Below, piece after piece: positions 10,400 through 21,965 of a stretch of 64,000 nt of DNA (within the stretch, counting starts at the first letter, position 1; every line of letters starts with the position of its first letter). Below the pieces are notes generated by a model, which had not been told where the DNA came from, did no database searches, and saw nothing but the letters and a program-made list of their open reading frames with translations. A program made the translations under genes and the position numbers. Origin of the DNA: Tupaia tana (lineage: Eukaryota > Chordata > Mammalia > Scandentia > Tupaiidae); the NCBI GenBank assembly GCA_026018925.1, contig JAKSZU010000012.1, forward strand, positions 27,145,814 through 27,209,813, written 5' to 3'.

Positions 10400-10550
10400 T
10401 ATAATATTTTTCCTTTTTTAAGGATTTTGTGATCTGGCACACGTGCTCACCAGAGAGACAGAGAGCGACAGTGAGGGAAAAGAGAAAAATCACTCCTCAG
10501 GAGCGATGGCCATGTCACAATTACTTTTCTTTCATTCTCCTGTGATTTTG
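10400..10550 (-). repeat. Truncated minus-strand tRNA-derived SINE
   Basis: 'gtgctcaccagagagacaga' tail side, then body to 'cattctcctgtgattttg'. The head is missing. Confidence 0.7.
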
Positions 10551-10714
10551 ATTTTGTGCTGGAAATTTGTTAGGAAGAACAAAGCAGATCTGAATAAACT
10601 GTGGACTTCAGTTAATAAAAGTGTAAAAAAAAAAAGAAGAAAAGAAAATCACTCTAGACATGTGTACTTAATTTCTTGAGGATGCAGGTGAGGTGAATAA
10701 ATTGCAGTGTGTCA

Positions 10715-10790
10715 TCTTCCTCAATTTTCTTCTCTCTAAGTCTCCTTGTATTTCTCCTTTCCGGTGGAGCACATGTGCCCTGTGGCAGGG
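10715..10790 (+). repeat. 3' remnant of a plus-strand SINE
   Basis: 'gagcacatgtgccctgtggc' resembles the SINE 3' end. It lies where block B has a complete copy (30318-30543), so block A retains only its tail. Confidence 0.55.
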
Positions 10791-11401
10791 GGAGTGATTT
10801 CAGTTTAAATTTGGTTAGCGTATTTTAATCTAATATTAACAACATAGCATATGCTGAACTTTTATGTCTGTTTTTATAAATAATAGTAAAATAGCAAATT
10901 TCTCTAAACAAATAACAAATAAATGACAAACAAAACAAGGTACTTCTTCTTTCAAACATCCTCCTCTATTCAGCTTTTTCGGCACATAGATCCAGCCTCT
11001 GAACATCTCTCCCTTCATTTTCCCGTTCATGACGTATAATCTTGCTCACTTAAAAGTATTGTTGAAATCTGTCCCTCTTTTTTTAATCTTAGATATTGTA
11101 CCCAGTTCATACTTTACTGTGCAATCCAAATTTTGTATAGGTTTTTAAAAATTTTTATTCTTGATAGAGTGCATTGGTACCCATAGAGGGAGATGAAAAG
11201 AGCAAGAAAGAAAGCCATTCTCGATAGTATCTTGTCATATATCTTTCCTTTTCCCCCTGTTCTGCAACTGCCCTGAGGCTCTGAACCATGTTCGCCAGAT
11301 AGCGTCCAACACTACAGTTCAGTTTAGGATAATACTGACTGTGCCACAAAGGGTGGAATCAAAGTTTATTGTATTTTTAAATGAAATTTAGAAACATTAT
11401 T

Positions 11402-11439
11402 TAGCTTTCTCACCAGAAAGACAGTGAAGAGAAAGTAAA

Positions 11440-11493
<54 letters not shown>

Positions 11494-11545
11494 CTCCAGG
11501 TGGAATAGCCACACCACAAATCCTTCTCCTTGCATTGCATAATGG
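11402..11545 (-). repeat. SINE fragment containing a (TA)n microsatellite
   Basis: 'ttctcaccagaaagacagtg' and 'ccacaccacaaatccttctc' flank an alternating TA run at about 11442-11490. Confidence 0.65.
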
Positions 11546-12582
11546 TCACATAAATTTACTGAGATTTGCATTCTATCTATAAGAAGAAGCTTTATAATAA
11601 GGTGTTTAAGATCAATATGCATGAAATCATGACTTAAAAATAATTGCCTATAAGAAAGCTTGGCATGTAGTAAGCACTTTATAATTATGTTATTAATTTC
11701 ATCATTGGTATTCACTTCCACGATCCTTTAAACTTGTTACTACTGTTTATGAAATGTATCTTAGAATTATATAAACTATTTCAAAATGTTACAATGTATT
11801 GTGTACACTTTCTAGTGCTCATCTCCTTCTTCTCGATTTTCTCCTCCCTTCACAACTTTACCGCTTGAAAAGTACTTGCTTATTGGTCAAGTCTCAGGTC
11901 AAGCATCATCTGCTCTGTGAAACACCTACTGATGGGTTCACAATAAGGAACTGGCTGTTTAATGACTACAATAATTGGGAATTAATGAGTCCAATACTTT
12001 GAAATTCCCAGAATTGGTTAAATATCACATAAATTGTGACACAGTTTCAAGTCTACTTACCCTACTATTGGGTGCATATCTTCCAGGAGGAATGGAAGAG
12101 ATTACAAGAAGTGAATCAATCTAAAAAAATGATAATAATCTCAGTAACCTCAGGTATCACTTTTATCTCTTTTTGTTACAGCTTGCCATTCCAGTATTGA
12201 CGAGAGTAAGAGTACGTACCTGTTTTAGCTGAAGATGTAAAAAAAATTAGGTTTGAGAAAAAAAGAAAAAAAAAATAGGGGAGCCGATGACCTGCTAGAC
12301 CAAGAGGAAATCAGTACTGCTTTATAATGCTCCTCGTGTCCAAGTAGTAATATCATCTTAAATAGTGATCTCCTTTTCAGAAATCTACTGAAAGCTGGCT
12401 CTTATTCAGAGCTACCCCCTTATGTGCAGTTTAGGTTCAATTCCCTGAACTCCCTTTGGATTTTATGGAAACATTTCTCTTTAAATCTCATGGTACCTAT
12501 GGGAACACATACACATTTAATGACCCAGCTTTCTTATGTGCATGTACTTATTTCTACCAGTTAGCATTCAATGCAAATAAAG
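11546..12582. other. Spacer without recognised features
   Basis: Duplicated non-coding sequence colinear with about 31380-32455 in block B. Open frames are short and differ between copies. Confidence 0.55.
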
Positions 12583-12594
12583 AAGGCCATTCCC

Positions 12595-13121
12595 CTATGA
12601 AAGAAAGATATTGTATGTATCCACTCAATATATACCGACTATCAGCACTCTATAATAGAGAGCAAAAAATTGGAGGACATAAAAGCAGTGAAGGTACTTA
12701 ATGAGAATAGGACAGTGTGGAATGGGGGAAGTGAAAAGAAGAGGATAGAGAAAGATAACAAGTGAACAATAGAGAGGCAGGACGTTAGTGAGAAACAGAT
12801 ATGGCTTATTAACTGTTGATGTTGACATGTATAGTATTCTCAACTGGACTTGTCTGAGAAGTTTTTCATGATGGGCAAAGTATTTGTACAAGCAAAATGA
12901 GAAATAGCAATTGTCTGTTTTAAAAAATAATCAGAATAATAATAATAATGATTGGGGAAAACATAGATAAGATATTTAATGTTGAAGTGGGGAGATTAAT
13001 GTCTCTGTACTGACTGACATGCATGGCATTCCCTTTTGAAAAAGCAATGTAATACACTGTAAAGTTATATGTAATTCAATGTAATATAAAGAAGAATATG
13101 ATGATAATAGAAAAAAAAAAA
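12595..13121 (+). mobile_element. L1 3'-end insertion, block A-specific
   Basis: A 5'-truncated L1 tail ending in poly(A), flanked by a 12-bp target-site duplication AAGGCCATTCCC (12583-12594 and 13122-13133). Block B (about 32455) has the uninterrupted site ('aacaagtccatttccagaag'), so insertion followed the duplication. Same L1 lineage as 1965-2620 in the opposite orientation. Confidence 0.9.
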
Positions 13122-13134
13122 AAGGCCATTCCCA

Positions 13135-13640
13135 GAAGAAAATAAAGAACAAAACTATTATCAGTGTTTGGGCAAGAGCTATGATGTAATTCTCCTGAGA
13201 AATGGATAAGTGTCAAAGATTTTTATATAGGACAAAATATAATAATTTTTTAACATTATTATTTTCACTTGTATGGGGAAGGTATATATAAAGCATTGCA
13301 AGTCTCCATAGCCTTCATGCCCTAAATCTCAGTGAAGTCAGTTCTCCCCAGAAAGTTTTAGGGAAATAAGACTCCATCTGGGGTGTCCATACACTCAAGC
13401 TAACAAAGGAAAGGTAAACAACTGGTATCAGACCCAGAGAATTCTTATGCTGGCTTTGAATGATTCTGACCATGGAATGCATACACGGTGGGAACAGGTC
13501 AATTCCAATTTGAAGACTCCATTTTTGCTATACTCAGGGCCATATAATGTAAAATCATGGAAAGGAAACTGATATGTGAACTAGATTGTCCTTCCCAATA
13601 AGACCTAAAGTCTTGCAATATCAATTTGGATCCCGTGGAC
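13135..13640. other. Conserved distal end of block A
   Basis: Matches 33125-33550 (block B) directly and about 36060-36420 (block D) in reverse complement. Not coding as far as I can see. This stretch marks one boundary of the duplicated unit. Confidence 0.7.
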
Positions 13641-13920
13641 TTTTTTTTTTTTTTGGAGTTCTTATTTTTTTATTTATTTTTTTGCTATAGAGTGTGTGTG
13701 TTCACCAGAGAGACAGAGAGAGACAGACAGAGAAAGCGAGAAATCACCCCCAGGAGGGATGGCCACACCACAATCCCTTTTTGTCTACTCTTCTCTCGGG
13801 ATCTTGGGCACGCACACACACGTGCCTGGTATGAGTTTAAGCCCCTGGGTCCTGGACTTGAACTATGGTTGACCACATGGGAGTCCAGCAACATAGCCAT
13901 TATGCTAACTACTGGTTCCC
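13641..13920 (-). repeat. Long-form tRNA-derived SINE at the block A boundary
   Basis: Poly(T), 'gctatagagtgtgtgtgttc', body, head ending CTACTGGTTCCC. I see no target-site duplication; the left flank is block A sequence and the right flank is another SINE fragment, so it sits at the edge of the duplicated segment. Confidence 0.88.
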
Positions 13921-13966
13921 CTCACTCTCTTTCTCTAGCATTCTCTGTCAAGTACATATACTCTCT
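13921..13966 (+). repeat. 3' fragment of a plus-strand SINE
   Basis: 'tctctgtcaagtacatatac' followed by CTCTAGCAAAAATAT, the SINE 3' end. Only the tail is left. Confidence 0.6.
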
Positions 13967-13981
13967 AGCAAAAATATATTT

Positions 13982-14042
13982 ATTTTTAAGAATTATTCAT
14001 TTAATTTTATTTATATATTCATTTATTTTAATTCGACCAGAA

Positions 14043-14086
<44 letters not shown>

Positions 14087-14188
14087 AGAGAGAAAGCGTG
14101 AAAAAAAGCTTCCAGGTCTGGGACTCCAACCGTGGTCAGAGATGTGGGAGTGTCCAGCATCTTAGCCACCACACCACTGGCTGGTCTC
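13982..14188 (-). repeat. Short-form tRNA-derived SINE nested in a SINE tail
   Basis: A/T-rich tail, 'ttaattcgaccagaaagaga', an expanded GA tract, and head ending CTGGCTGGTCTC. A perfect 15-bp target-site duplication, AGCAAAAATATATTT, is at 13967-13981 and 14189-14203. Confidence 0.93.
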
Positions 14189-14607
14189 AGCAAAAATATA
14201 TTTTAAAACATGATAATAGATAATTAAATTTAGAAAACTCTTATTTAATTAGGACAATCATAATAAAAAATAAAAGAAAAACCAAAAGCATTTAATTTTA
14301 AGACTGGTTTTTGGTATCAGTGTAGATGAATGAAGTGATTCAACTTTCTGGGCTACAGTGTTCTCGCCTAATAAATGTAAATATAATAGTATCAGAGATT
14401 ACAATTGATACATTAGAAAATATGGTTTAACAAAAGAATTTCTATGTCAATGGGAGTTGATATTAAAGGCTATTATTTTTCTATGTCTATATCTTTCTTT
14501 TATATTAGATTGCAAGCTGAGATTGAGAGTCATATATTCCTTTACATGTCTGTGGTTGTCTTAGATTTAACACAGAAAAAGAAATACTTCGGAAGTATTT
14601 GACTATA

Positions 14608-14848
14608 GGGCCAGCTGTTGATGTGGTGGTTGAGGCAACTGGATCCCACCTGGCTGACTGCACAGTTCATGTTAAGGACCTGGCAGCTTGAAAAGCACTT
14701 TGGACATGTGTGCTTGCATGTCCCAGATCCCTTCAGAGAACAGAGAAGGGATTTTTGCATGGCCATACCCCTTTGGAGGGGAAGGTGGGTTCTCATTTTC
14801 TCTTTCTTTCTCTCTGGTGAATGCACATGTCCTAAAGTTAATTTAAAG
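14608..14848 (+). repeat. tRNA-derived SINE, absent from block C
   Basis: Head GGGCCAGCTGTTGATGTGG, body and eroded tail. At the matching place in block C (about 57570) the flanks are contiguous, so it inserted after the split from C. Confidence 0.82.
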
Positions 14849-14972
14849 AAGAAGCATTTACTGATAAATTGTTCTATTATTTTCCCCTTCCATGATTTTG
14901 GTGCTATTGTTTAGGGTATTGTAGGATTTTAAAGATTGTACTTTTATCAGCACTGAAAAAATAGGCCCTTTT

Positions 14973-15186
14973 GGGGAGCAACAGTGGCACAACAGTAACA
15001 CAGTGCTCCATGTTGCTGAGTTCATGTCCCAAGGTTTTCTGTATATGCTGGGCAAGTATTTTGTCCATGATCTGGAGCTGGCTGAGGCTGGAGACATAAA
15101 GACCCTCTTGGGGTACCTCAGTCTTTCACTTTATCTGTCTCTTGCCCATTAGATAAAAAAATAAAGAAGTAGATTAAAAATGGATT
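14973..15186 (+). repeat. Second tRNA-like SINE family, with target-site duplication
   Basis: Starts GGGGAGCAACAGTGGCACAA with a box A-like 'TGGCACAACAGTA' and a box B-like 'GAGTTCATGTCCC', a non-homologous body ('gagctggctgaggctggag') and an A-rich tail. Flanked by near-identical AAAAATAGGCCCTT-type repeats (14956-14970, 15188-15203). Block C lacks it. It differs from the main SINE in head and body; a diverged relative is at 46511-46765. Confidence 0.78.
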
Positions 15187-15240
15187 AAAAAAAGTAGGCC
15201 CTTCTTCTCTGACAATCACTGTCTCACAAACATATATTTT

Positions 15241-15473
15241 GGAGATTTTTTTTTTTTTTTGCTATATTGAGAGACAATGAGACAGAAAGCAAGAAATAGC
15301 CCCCCAGGGGGGATGGACACACCGCAATCCCTTCTCCTTCATCTCCTCTCAGGATCTTGGGCACCTATGCACATGCACCCAGTATGACTTTAAATCATCA
15401 GGTCCAGAACTTGAACCACAGTCGACTACATGGGAGTCCAGTGATGTAGCCATCATTGCCAACTGCTGGTCAC
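15241..15473 (-). repeat. Long-form tRNA-derived SINE, absent from block C
   Basis: Poly(T), 'gctatattgagagacaatga', 'ccccccaggggggatgg', and head ending CAACTGCTGGTCAC. Block C around 57715 has no insertion. Confidence 0.88.
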
Positions 15474-16829
15474 AACTTTCATATAATTAGTAAGTGGAAG
15501 TCACAGCAATAAACAGACTTCCTTTGATTTGTTTGAGCATCAGAGCAGTGTTAGAGTAGATAGCTACCACTGATGAAGTTGTTATTAATTGTTCATGATT
15601 GGCTCAGAAAGATTTACTTCTTGCCAACTTACTTAATTATTCAACTGGTCTTTTCAGGTCCTTCAAAGTGATCAAAGACTCATAAGACCACTGATACTTT
15701 TCTGAATTCCTCAATTCTACAGATTCTTAGGTCTCCTGGGATAGAGAAGGGTATATAGTCAGTCTCTGGGCTATTTCTGGGACCTGGATCAAGGAAAGAC
15801 AACCCATGCTGAAGATCCTAAGTGAGTTGGTGCAGAGTGGTGGAGGTAACAAGCACCTGGTATTTCATATTGGACAGTAGATGAGTTCTGTTTAGACGGT
15901 GCCCTGTGAGTCCCAGGTTTCAGATCCACCATATTCCTGGTTCAGGGTAAAGGACCTGAGAGTTTTTTTCTGCCATGTTTGGCTATGTTACAACACCTGT
16001 ACAGGGCTATGGCCAAGGGTGGAATAATGCCCCATGCCACTAAAATGATATTTGATATCGACAATCATGTCTGAATACTTGGTCAGAACATACTCTTTCT
16101 AGCTAGTGAAGGTTCATTGATGGGTAATTTATAGTCCTGAATATAGTCACTCTCCATGAGAAAAAATTATTCCAGAACTAGGTTACTTCCAATATGCAGA
16201 TAACAGAGGAAAAGAGTCTGAGATTTTGGCCCCAAAAATGCCAATAAATAGGAATATTACCTGTAAGTGAAGAAAGAGTCAAGATTTCTTCATATTTTCC
16301 CTTTGTTTCTATGTGGTTTTCTCCCTTTACTTTCAACTTAATGGTTAGTATCTATAGGAAAAATAAGAGAGAAGTTTATTATTTCATCCAAAATAGTAAA
16401 ACAGGAAAGACTCAGGGCTAGTTGTAATAGATATGGCATGAAAGAAAAAGATTAAAGTGGAGAAACTTGCTGGTAGACTCCAGAGTCAAAGAAGAAAACG
16501 GGTTGGGAGGACAAAGGATACAACTGACTAGCATTACAAGAAGAGGGAAAAAAATTCTGATTTTTACTAAATGCTATTTCTCTTTCAGTCAGACAGTGTT
16601 ACATCCATCTTAAGGAATATCTAGCCCATCTACTTAGTATTTTCCTGTCCTGTTAAATAACTGGGCTCTAAATGTATGTATCATCTCTCCTACTGCTTGA
16701 CTGTATCTCAATCCCAGAAAATTGCACTTCCCTGTTGAAAAAAATCAGGTGATATCTTCCAGATGCCTCATGGTTATTATTTTATTTTTCATGTGCTCTT
16801 TGGCACTAACTCTACTACTTATAAGTAAT
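15474..16829. other. Paralogous non-coding segment, nothing recognised
   Basis: Alignable to about 57720-58900 in block C, including a fairly well conserved stretch at 15720-15970 versus 57945-58200 ('gggtaaaggacctgagag'). Frames are not preserved between copies, so I do not call a gene. The conservation could mark an upstream exon or promoter of an OR, which I cannot show. Confidence 0.5.
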
Positions 16830-16913
16830 ATTGGGTCATTTGGAAAATCATGATGCAATTTTTGCATAGAAAAATATAGAAAAAAAATAATGACATTCCT
16901 GATGACCTAGTAT
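16830..16913. mobile_element. Palindromic mariner-type MITE
   Basis: TTGGGTCATTTGGAAAATCATGA-like left arm, centre TTTTTGCATAGAAAAATATAG, right arm ending GATGACCTAGTA. Arms are roughly inverted repeats. Confidence 0.65.
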
Positions 16914-17639
16914 AACATTATAGTAAGTATTAGAATTCTCATACCAAAAATGAGTCAAATGTGAATCTTTTCAAGTGCATTTAAAGTTTGGAATGTTTTT
17001 GGTCTCCATTTTGAGCCAAGGAATGCAGAATACCCACATAATAACTTTGTGTCTCTTACCATGAAGGAAATTGCTTTCTTTTTTCAAGTGCTCCAAATGC
17101 TTCTTCATAACAAACTTCTCTGACTTAAACCAAGGTAATATTTTTTGCACTCAAAAGCAAATTTCCGCATACCTTCTGATCCTTCCTCTCATTGTTTTCC
17201 TTTCCTCCAGTGCCCATCTTCTTAGCCCTTGCTCCCATTCCGGCTGTTAACTCTTAAGCACCCCACACCTTGCAACCTATAGTCAGAATTCATGCTTCCC
17301 AATCTTTTGAAATTGTACTAAACACTTTTGAAGTTCTAATATTTTGTTTCCCATCATAGTCTCTATATTCAATTGGGTTCTGACACTACATAATAATGAT
17401 GATGATAATATTTCAAAAATAACAACAACAATAATATTATGTTGTTAATAAAATCACAACATACTTTTCTATGTTTTTCATGCAAACATGCATTATGACT
17501 TTCCCAACAACCCAGTAGCACTGGAAAGCAGTGCTCCAAACTGTGAAAATACAGGAGGATGACAAGAATTCAAAGTACCAAGGAAGTTAAAGGGAAGAAA
17601 GGTTGATGAGGGAATTTCTCTTGAGTGATGAATGAAGCA

Positions 17640-17780
17640 GCACTTTCGAGTAAGATGACCTAGGTTTGGGTTTCTGCTTGATTAAACAAGGTGTTTAATC
17701 TTGGGCAAGTTATTTAATATACTATGTCAGAGTTTTATATAATGTGTGAAATTGAGACCATATCATGAACCAGTGTATTG
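17640..17780 (+). repeat. MIR element
   Basis: 'atgacctaggtttgggtttc' followed by 'atcttgggcaagttattta', matching the diagnostic MIR core (CTTGGGCAAGTTA). The paralogue in block C is 59678-59850. An ancient mammalian tRNA-derived SINE. Confidence 0.8.
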
Positions 17781-17818
17781 GGTTATTGTGATTAGTAGTT
17801 ATTTTGGGAAGAGTAAAT

Positions 17819-17908
17819 TACTGGGTCATCAGAAAAACTATGACAATTTTTTTTTTTGCATAGAAAAACATAGAAAAATACACCACAACTCTTCTGACAA
17901 CCTAATAT
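17819..17908. mobile_element. Palindromic mariner-type MITE
   Basis: CTGGGTCATCAGAAAAACTA ... GCATAGAAAAACATAG ... CTTCTGACAACCTAATA. Left and right arms are inverted repeats of about 35 bp around a short AT-rich centre; TA-like flanks. Confidence 0.75.
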
Positions 17909-18455
17909 TACATATAGGATTCTGCTCCTGGCAAATGCAGAAACACTAGTTGAACAGAACAAATAAATTAAAAGGTGTCTTTGCATTATGAAGTCCAGAT
18001 AATCAAATCAAATTTTGTAACTATTATTAATTAGGCTATGTACTAGAGGTAGAGCTGAAGAAAAGACTTAATACTTTCAGTCTTTTTTTTCTTTGTTTTG
18101 TTTTGATTTTAGTTTTTCTTCTTTTTTTTTTTTTAAATCTGGAGTGACTTACAGTACAACTACAAAATATGGCCCATTACTATTTTTCCTTTGATTGTCA
18201 GAACCAAGATTAAATTCTAGGGTTTTGCCTTTGGAGACAAAAGTAAATCAAAGGTAGGTTTATTGCAACCTGTCCAGAGGGTTCAGAGTGAGTAAATGCC
18301 TCCTAAAAGTCTAGGCCAGTTGTTGGCAGAACCGAGGGTAATTCATATGGAGCTTCATCTCTAGGGTAATTCTCTTTCCACTGCACTGTGCAGGTTTGAG
18401 ACAACTTACCAGATGTATTCCCTTAGTTCTTCAGTAGACATCTGACATTAATCAT
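17909..18455. other. Non-coding upstream sequence
   Basis: Matches about 60060-60735 in block C at low identity. No recognised element. Confidence 0.5.
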
Positions 18456-18552
18456 TTTAGAACACTTGCATTTACCATGACTGAATCTTTCATTTCATAC
18501 CCTATTTCATATATTGGTTTATGTCATTGCCGTTTCGTTACCAGACAATATA

Positions 18553-18757
18553 TTTTTTAAAGAATTATTTATTTATTTAATTATTACTTCTTTTTCTTTA
18601 ATTTATTCATTTATTTTCTATAAGGCATGTGTGCTTGAGAGAGAGAGAGAGAGAAAGAGCAGAGAAAGTGAAAAACCAAGCCACCAGGTCCAGGCCTGAA
18701 GTACGGTCAGCCATGTGGGAATCCAGCACCTAAACCAGCACACCACATGCTGGTCCT
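18553..18757 (-). repeat. Short-form tRNA-derived SINE (old, shared A/B)
   Basis: Paralogue of 103-332. The A/T-rich tail is shorter here; the head ends CATGCTGGTCC. Confidence 0.85.
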
Positions 18758-19045
18758 ATGTCAAAATACCTAACTGCCTTTTATTTCATCTTTCACACAA
18801 TGTCTCTATATTATTTAGTTATTAATACATCTTCTATATCCTGTTTTCACTGATAACGCCAAGTTTCTGGATGGAATCTGATCTGTTGCAATAATTTCCT
18901 AGATCAATACCACCAAGATGAGTTCTTCCTTTTCAATTGCAATTACTATCTTATAAGCCATATTTACCTAACAAAAATATATTATGCTAGGTGTTCAAAA
19001 TATGATGATAGTCATTGTCATATGTAAGGATTTATTTTTAGGAAT

Positions 19046-19397
19046 ACAGTTGATCCTTGACTAGCACAAGTTGTAACTTCATAGGTCTACTATTACATAG
19101 ACTTTTTTGCAATAACTTATACATTGGAAAATGCAGTATATTACTGTAAATGTATTTATTTCCTCCTTACAGTTGTATTAATAAATATTTCTTTTCTTAG
19201 TTGACTTCATTGTAGTAATACGTGTATAACACATATGATATACAAAATATTTGTTAACTGGATGTCTGTGTTTACTGTAAGGCTCTCAGTCAACAGTAGG
19301 CTACAAGCAGTTATGTATTCATCCAGTCAAAAGTTTTATGCACAGTTCATACTTCATGGGCTTACTTCTAAGCACCACATTGCTCAAGAGTTGACCA
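19046..19397 (+). mobile_element. Tigger2/MER2-like DNA transposon fossil
   Basis: Paralogue of 621-973, with start CAGTTGATCCTTGA and the same interior. Confidence 0.7.
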
Positions 19398-19579
19398 TAC
19401 TAGAAAGTATGTAATTAAATATTGAATAAGTATGGAATGGTGAAATACAAAATGAAAAATGAAGTCTATTATCCATTAGGAAATTCTATGAAGAGATGAC
19501 ATTTAAATTTTGAATTTGATTTCCATAAATTCACCAAATATTTTTAAATAATAAGTTCAATATATAAAAAACTAAACCT

Positions 19580-20090
19580 GGGGCCAGTAGGTGGCATGGT
19601 GATTAAGTACTAGACTCTCGCATGGCTGACCAAAGTTTGAGTACTAGATCAGGTGGCTTGAACCTCATACTGAGCACATGTGCAAGTCTGAGTGCACCAA
19701 ATCTTAGAAGGACAATGAAGGAGAATGAATTGTGAAATATTCATCCTCCAGAGGAGTGAATTTTTTTTTTGAGAGAGAGTTTTTGCTACAGAGCGTGTGT
19801 GCTTGCCAGAGAGACAGAAAGTGAAAAATCACCCCCCAGGGAGGATGGCCACACCGCAATCCCTTCTCCTCCACTCTCCTCTCGAGATCTTGGGCATGCA
19901 TGCACATGCAGCCGGTGTGAGTTTATGCCACCGGGTCCGGGACTCAAACTGTGGTCGACTACATGGGAGTTCAGCGACATAGCCATTATGGTAACTGTTG
20001 GTCCCCAGAGGAGTGATTTTTCACTTTCCCTCTCACTGTCTCTATCTTTCTGGTGAGCTCATGCACCTATGGAAAAATACCTAAACTGCT
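19580..20090 (+). repeat. tRNA-derived SINE interrupted by a younger SINE
   Basis: Head at 19580 and 3' end 'tctggtgagctcatgcacc' near 20060. Split by the insertion at 19760-20004. Its 3' part is deleted in block A. Confidence 0.85.
19760..20004 (-). repeat. Young long-form SINE nested in an older SINE, block B-specific
   Basis: Poly(T), 'agtttttgctacagagcgtg', head ending TGTTGGTCC. The target-site duplication CCAGAGGAGTGA is at 19748-19759 and 20005-20016. Block A at about 1331 is uninterrupted. Confidence 0.93.
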
Positions 20091-20584
20091 AATAACAGTA
20101 ATAAAGCTAAAAACTCTACAATGACTTTCAAAAATCTCAAGCACAACCTACTTCCTCAAGCACAACCTACTTGTTCAATCTAATTTCTCATATCTCTAAG
20201 GCCATGATATGCTAGATGATGTGGTAGGTACAGTGATTTGCACTTTTCTTTTCTTGCTTGTTGTAACCAATCTCAGTGTCTTGAAAGCCAATGTTTTTTT
20301 TTCTAACAAACAGATCTAAGGACAAAACCTCATGAAACTTTGCCCCATCTGCCTACTTACAGGTAATTTCTATTCTGTGTTTCTACTGAAATGTGATTGA
20401 AAAAAATCTATCATCCTCCCCTAAACTGCTTTAAGACATGATTATTTGTGTTCATGATTCAGGGTTCTAATAATGATATGAGATATATTTAATGAAGCAT
20501 ATTTATGTTTTATAGTTGGTTCCTTCTTAAGCATAGCACTGTAGAGAAACAAAAATAAAATAAATGTTCATTGACTTTTGAAAT
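20091..20584. other. Sequence kept in blocks B and C but deleted in A
   Basis: The 20330-20540 part aligns with 62160-62390 in block C ('ctgcctacttacaggtaatt' versus 'ctacctagttacaggcaatg'). No gene recognised. Confidence 0.7.
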
Positions 20585-20814
20585 TTTTATTTATTTTTAA
20601 AATATATATTTATTATTTACATTTAATCACTCTATAGCTTTACAGTGTACACTATGGTTTTTCCCAGCATAAATGCAGAACATATGAGTCAAGACAAAGA
20701 CATTATCATCAGCAAATAGCTTTTATTTTTGTGTGAATCAAACACAGCATTTTTTTACTGTTTCCCACCCTCTTTTCCCTTATTACTAATTCCTTATTAT
20801 CTGCCCTTACTATT
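20585..20814 (-). mobile_element. L1 3'-tail fragment
   Basis: AT-rich tail then 'gtcaagacaaagacattatc' and 'aaatagcttttatttttgtg', shared with the L1 tail at 1965-2160. Absent from block A through the deletion. Confidence 0.65.
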
Positions 20815-21092
20815 ATTTATTTATTTGTTTGTTTGTTAGGTTTCTGTCATAGGGTGCTTGGGTTTGCTGGAGTGACAGAGAGAGACAGTGAGAGGGAAAA
20901 TGAGAAATCATCCCCTGGGGGGATGGTCATGCATAATTCCCTTCTCCTTTCTCCTCCACTATCCTCCATGGATTCTAGGCACAAACACACACGTGCGCAG
21001 TATGACTTTCAAGACACCAGGTGTTGAACTCAAACCATGATTGGCCATGTAGGAATCCAGTGTCCCAACCACTCTGCCCTCTCTGGCCTTGA
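20815..21092 (-). repeat. Long-form tRNA-derived SINE (old)
   Basis: TTTG-repeat tail, 'ggtttctgtcatagggtgc', body, and head ending ACTCTGCCCTCTCTGG. Block A retains only its last 83 bp (1346-1428). Confidence 0.85.
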
Positions 21093-21344
21093 CTTCGCAA
21101 ATTCTCCCAGGTGTTTAAACATTTCCTTTGTTACTCCTTTTTCTATGAGCTGCTTTTTTCCTTTCTCTAGTAATATTATTCAAGTTTAAGAAAAATACAA
21201 AACATGGATGGAAGAAAAGGACTTATACAAACAAAAGCTGAAAGAAAGAATGAGATATAAAAGCTGAGTAGATGGAAAGGCATGTAGGGAGAAATGAAAT
21301 AAGTGTGGATGATGAGTGAATATTTTCTGTGGAGTTAGAAAAAT

Positions 21345-21965
21345 ACTATGTAATTTCTTTCATTTAATTTTATTTATTATTATCAAAATTTTATATTACA
21401 TTTAAACACATGTATCTTTACAGTATATTACGTTTCGTTTTCCAGCATGATGACCATTCATAAGACAAAGACATTATTATCCACATCATCATCATCGAAT
21501 AGCTTTTCATCATTTGTTTTCAGATTATTATTAGTTATTCTCTTTATTTTTAAACATTTAATCACTATATGTCATTTGACTTGTAAAGAGATTTTACCCA
21601 ACATGAAATACTTCCCAGACCAGCCCAGTTGTGAACACTATACATGCTATCATTAACAGATAATAAACCATTACTGTGTCCACTAATGTTATGCCTCTCT
21701 ATTTGTTCTCTTGTTATCTTTCTCTATCCTCTTCCCTTCTCCACCCCCTCACCCTGTTCTACACTGTCTTCAACATCCCTATTTGGCCCTTCAATATTTC
21801 GATCTCTACCATAAAGTGTAGATAGTTTGTATATGATACATACAATATCTTTCTTTCATGTACTGGCTTGCTTCACTAAGCAATGGATCTTCCACATTGA
21901 ATCACTTTCCATCAAATTCCAGGGTCTTGTTTTTTATGGCTGAATAGCATTCCATAGAGCAGAAA
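21345..21965 (-). mobile_element. L1 3'-end fragment (shared A/B)
   Basis: Paralogue of 1965-2620, ending in 'tttttatggctgaatagc'. Here it is not preceded by the young SINE found in block A. Confidence 0.75.

Larger units (their letters stand above)
1..13640. repeat. Segmental duplication block A
   Basis: Colinear with block B (18456-33550). Position 1 matches 18456, OR52Z at 3326 matches 22977, OR52A at 8964 matches 28860, and the sequence near 13476 matches 33384. The offset drifts from 18455 to about 19908 because of block-specific insertions and one deletion. The block probably continues to the left of the window. It carries OR52Z copy 1 and OR52A copy 1. Seen by reading both copies side by side; percent identity was not computed. 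Confidence 0.93.
14430..18455. repeat. Upstream segment of duplication unit 2 (paralogue of 57420-60740)
   Basis: Colinear with block C: GGGAGTTGATAT at 14454 versus about 57428, 'gattgcaagc' at 14510 versus 57478, the MIR at 17640 versus 59680, and continuation into 18456 versus about 60740. It precedes block B in the same way that the matching segment precedes OR52Z copy 3. Confidence 0.85.

Noticed and set aside
13626..14165. 179-aa ORF
   Set aside because: Read-through of two SINEs and a GA tract. Many other short frames (for example 19769, 25298, 27952, 52173, 55303) are likewise SINE sequence and recur at other SINE copies.
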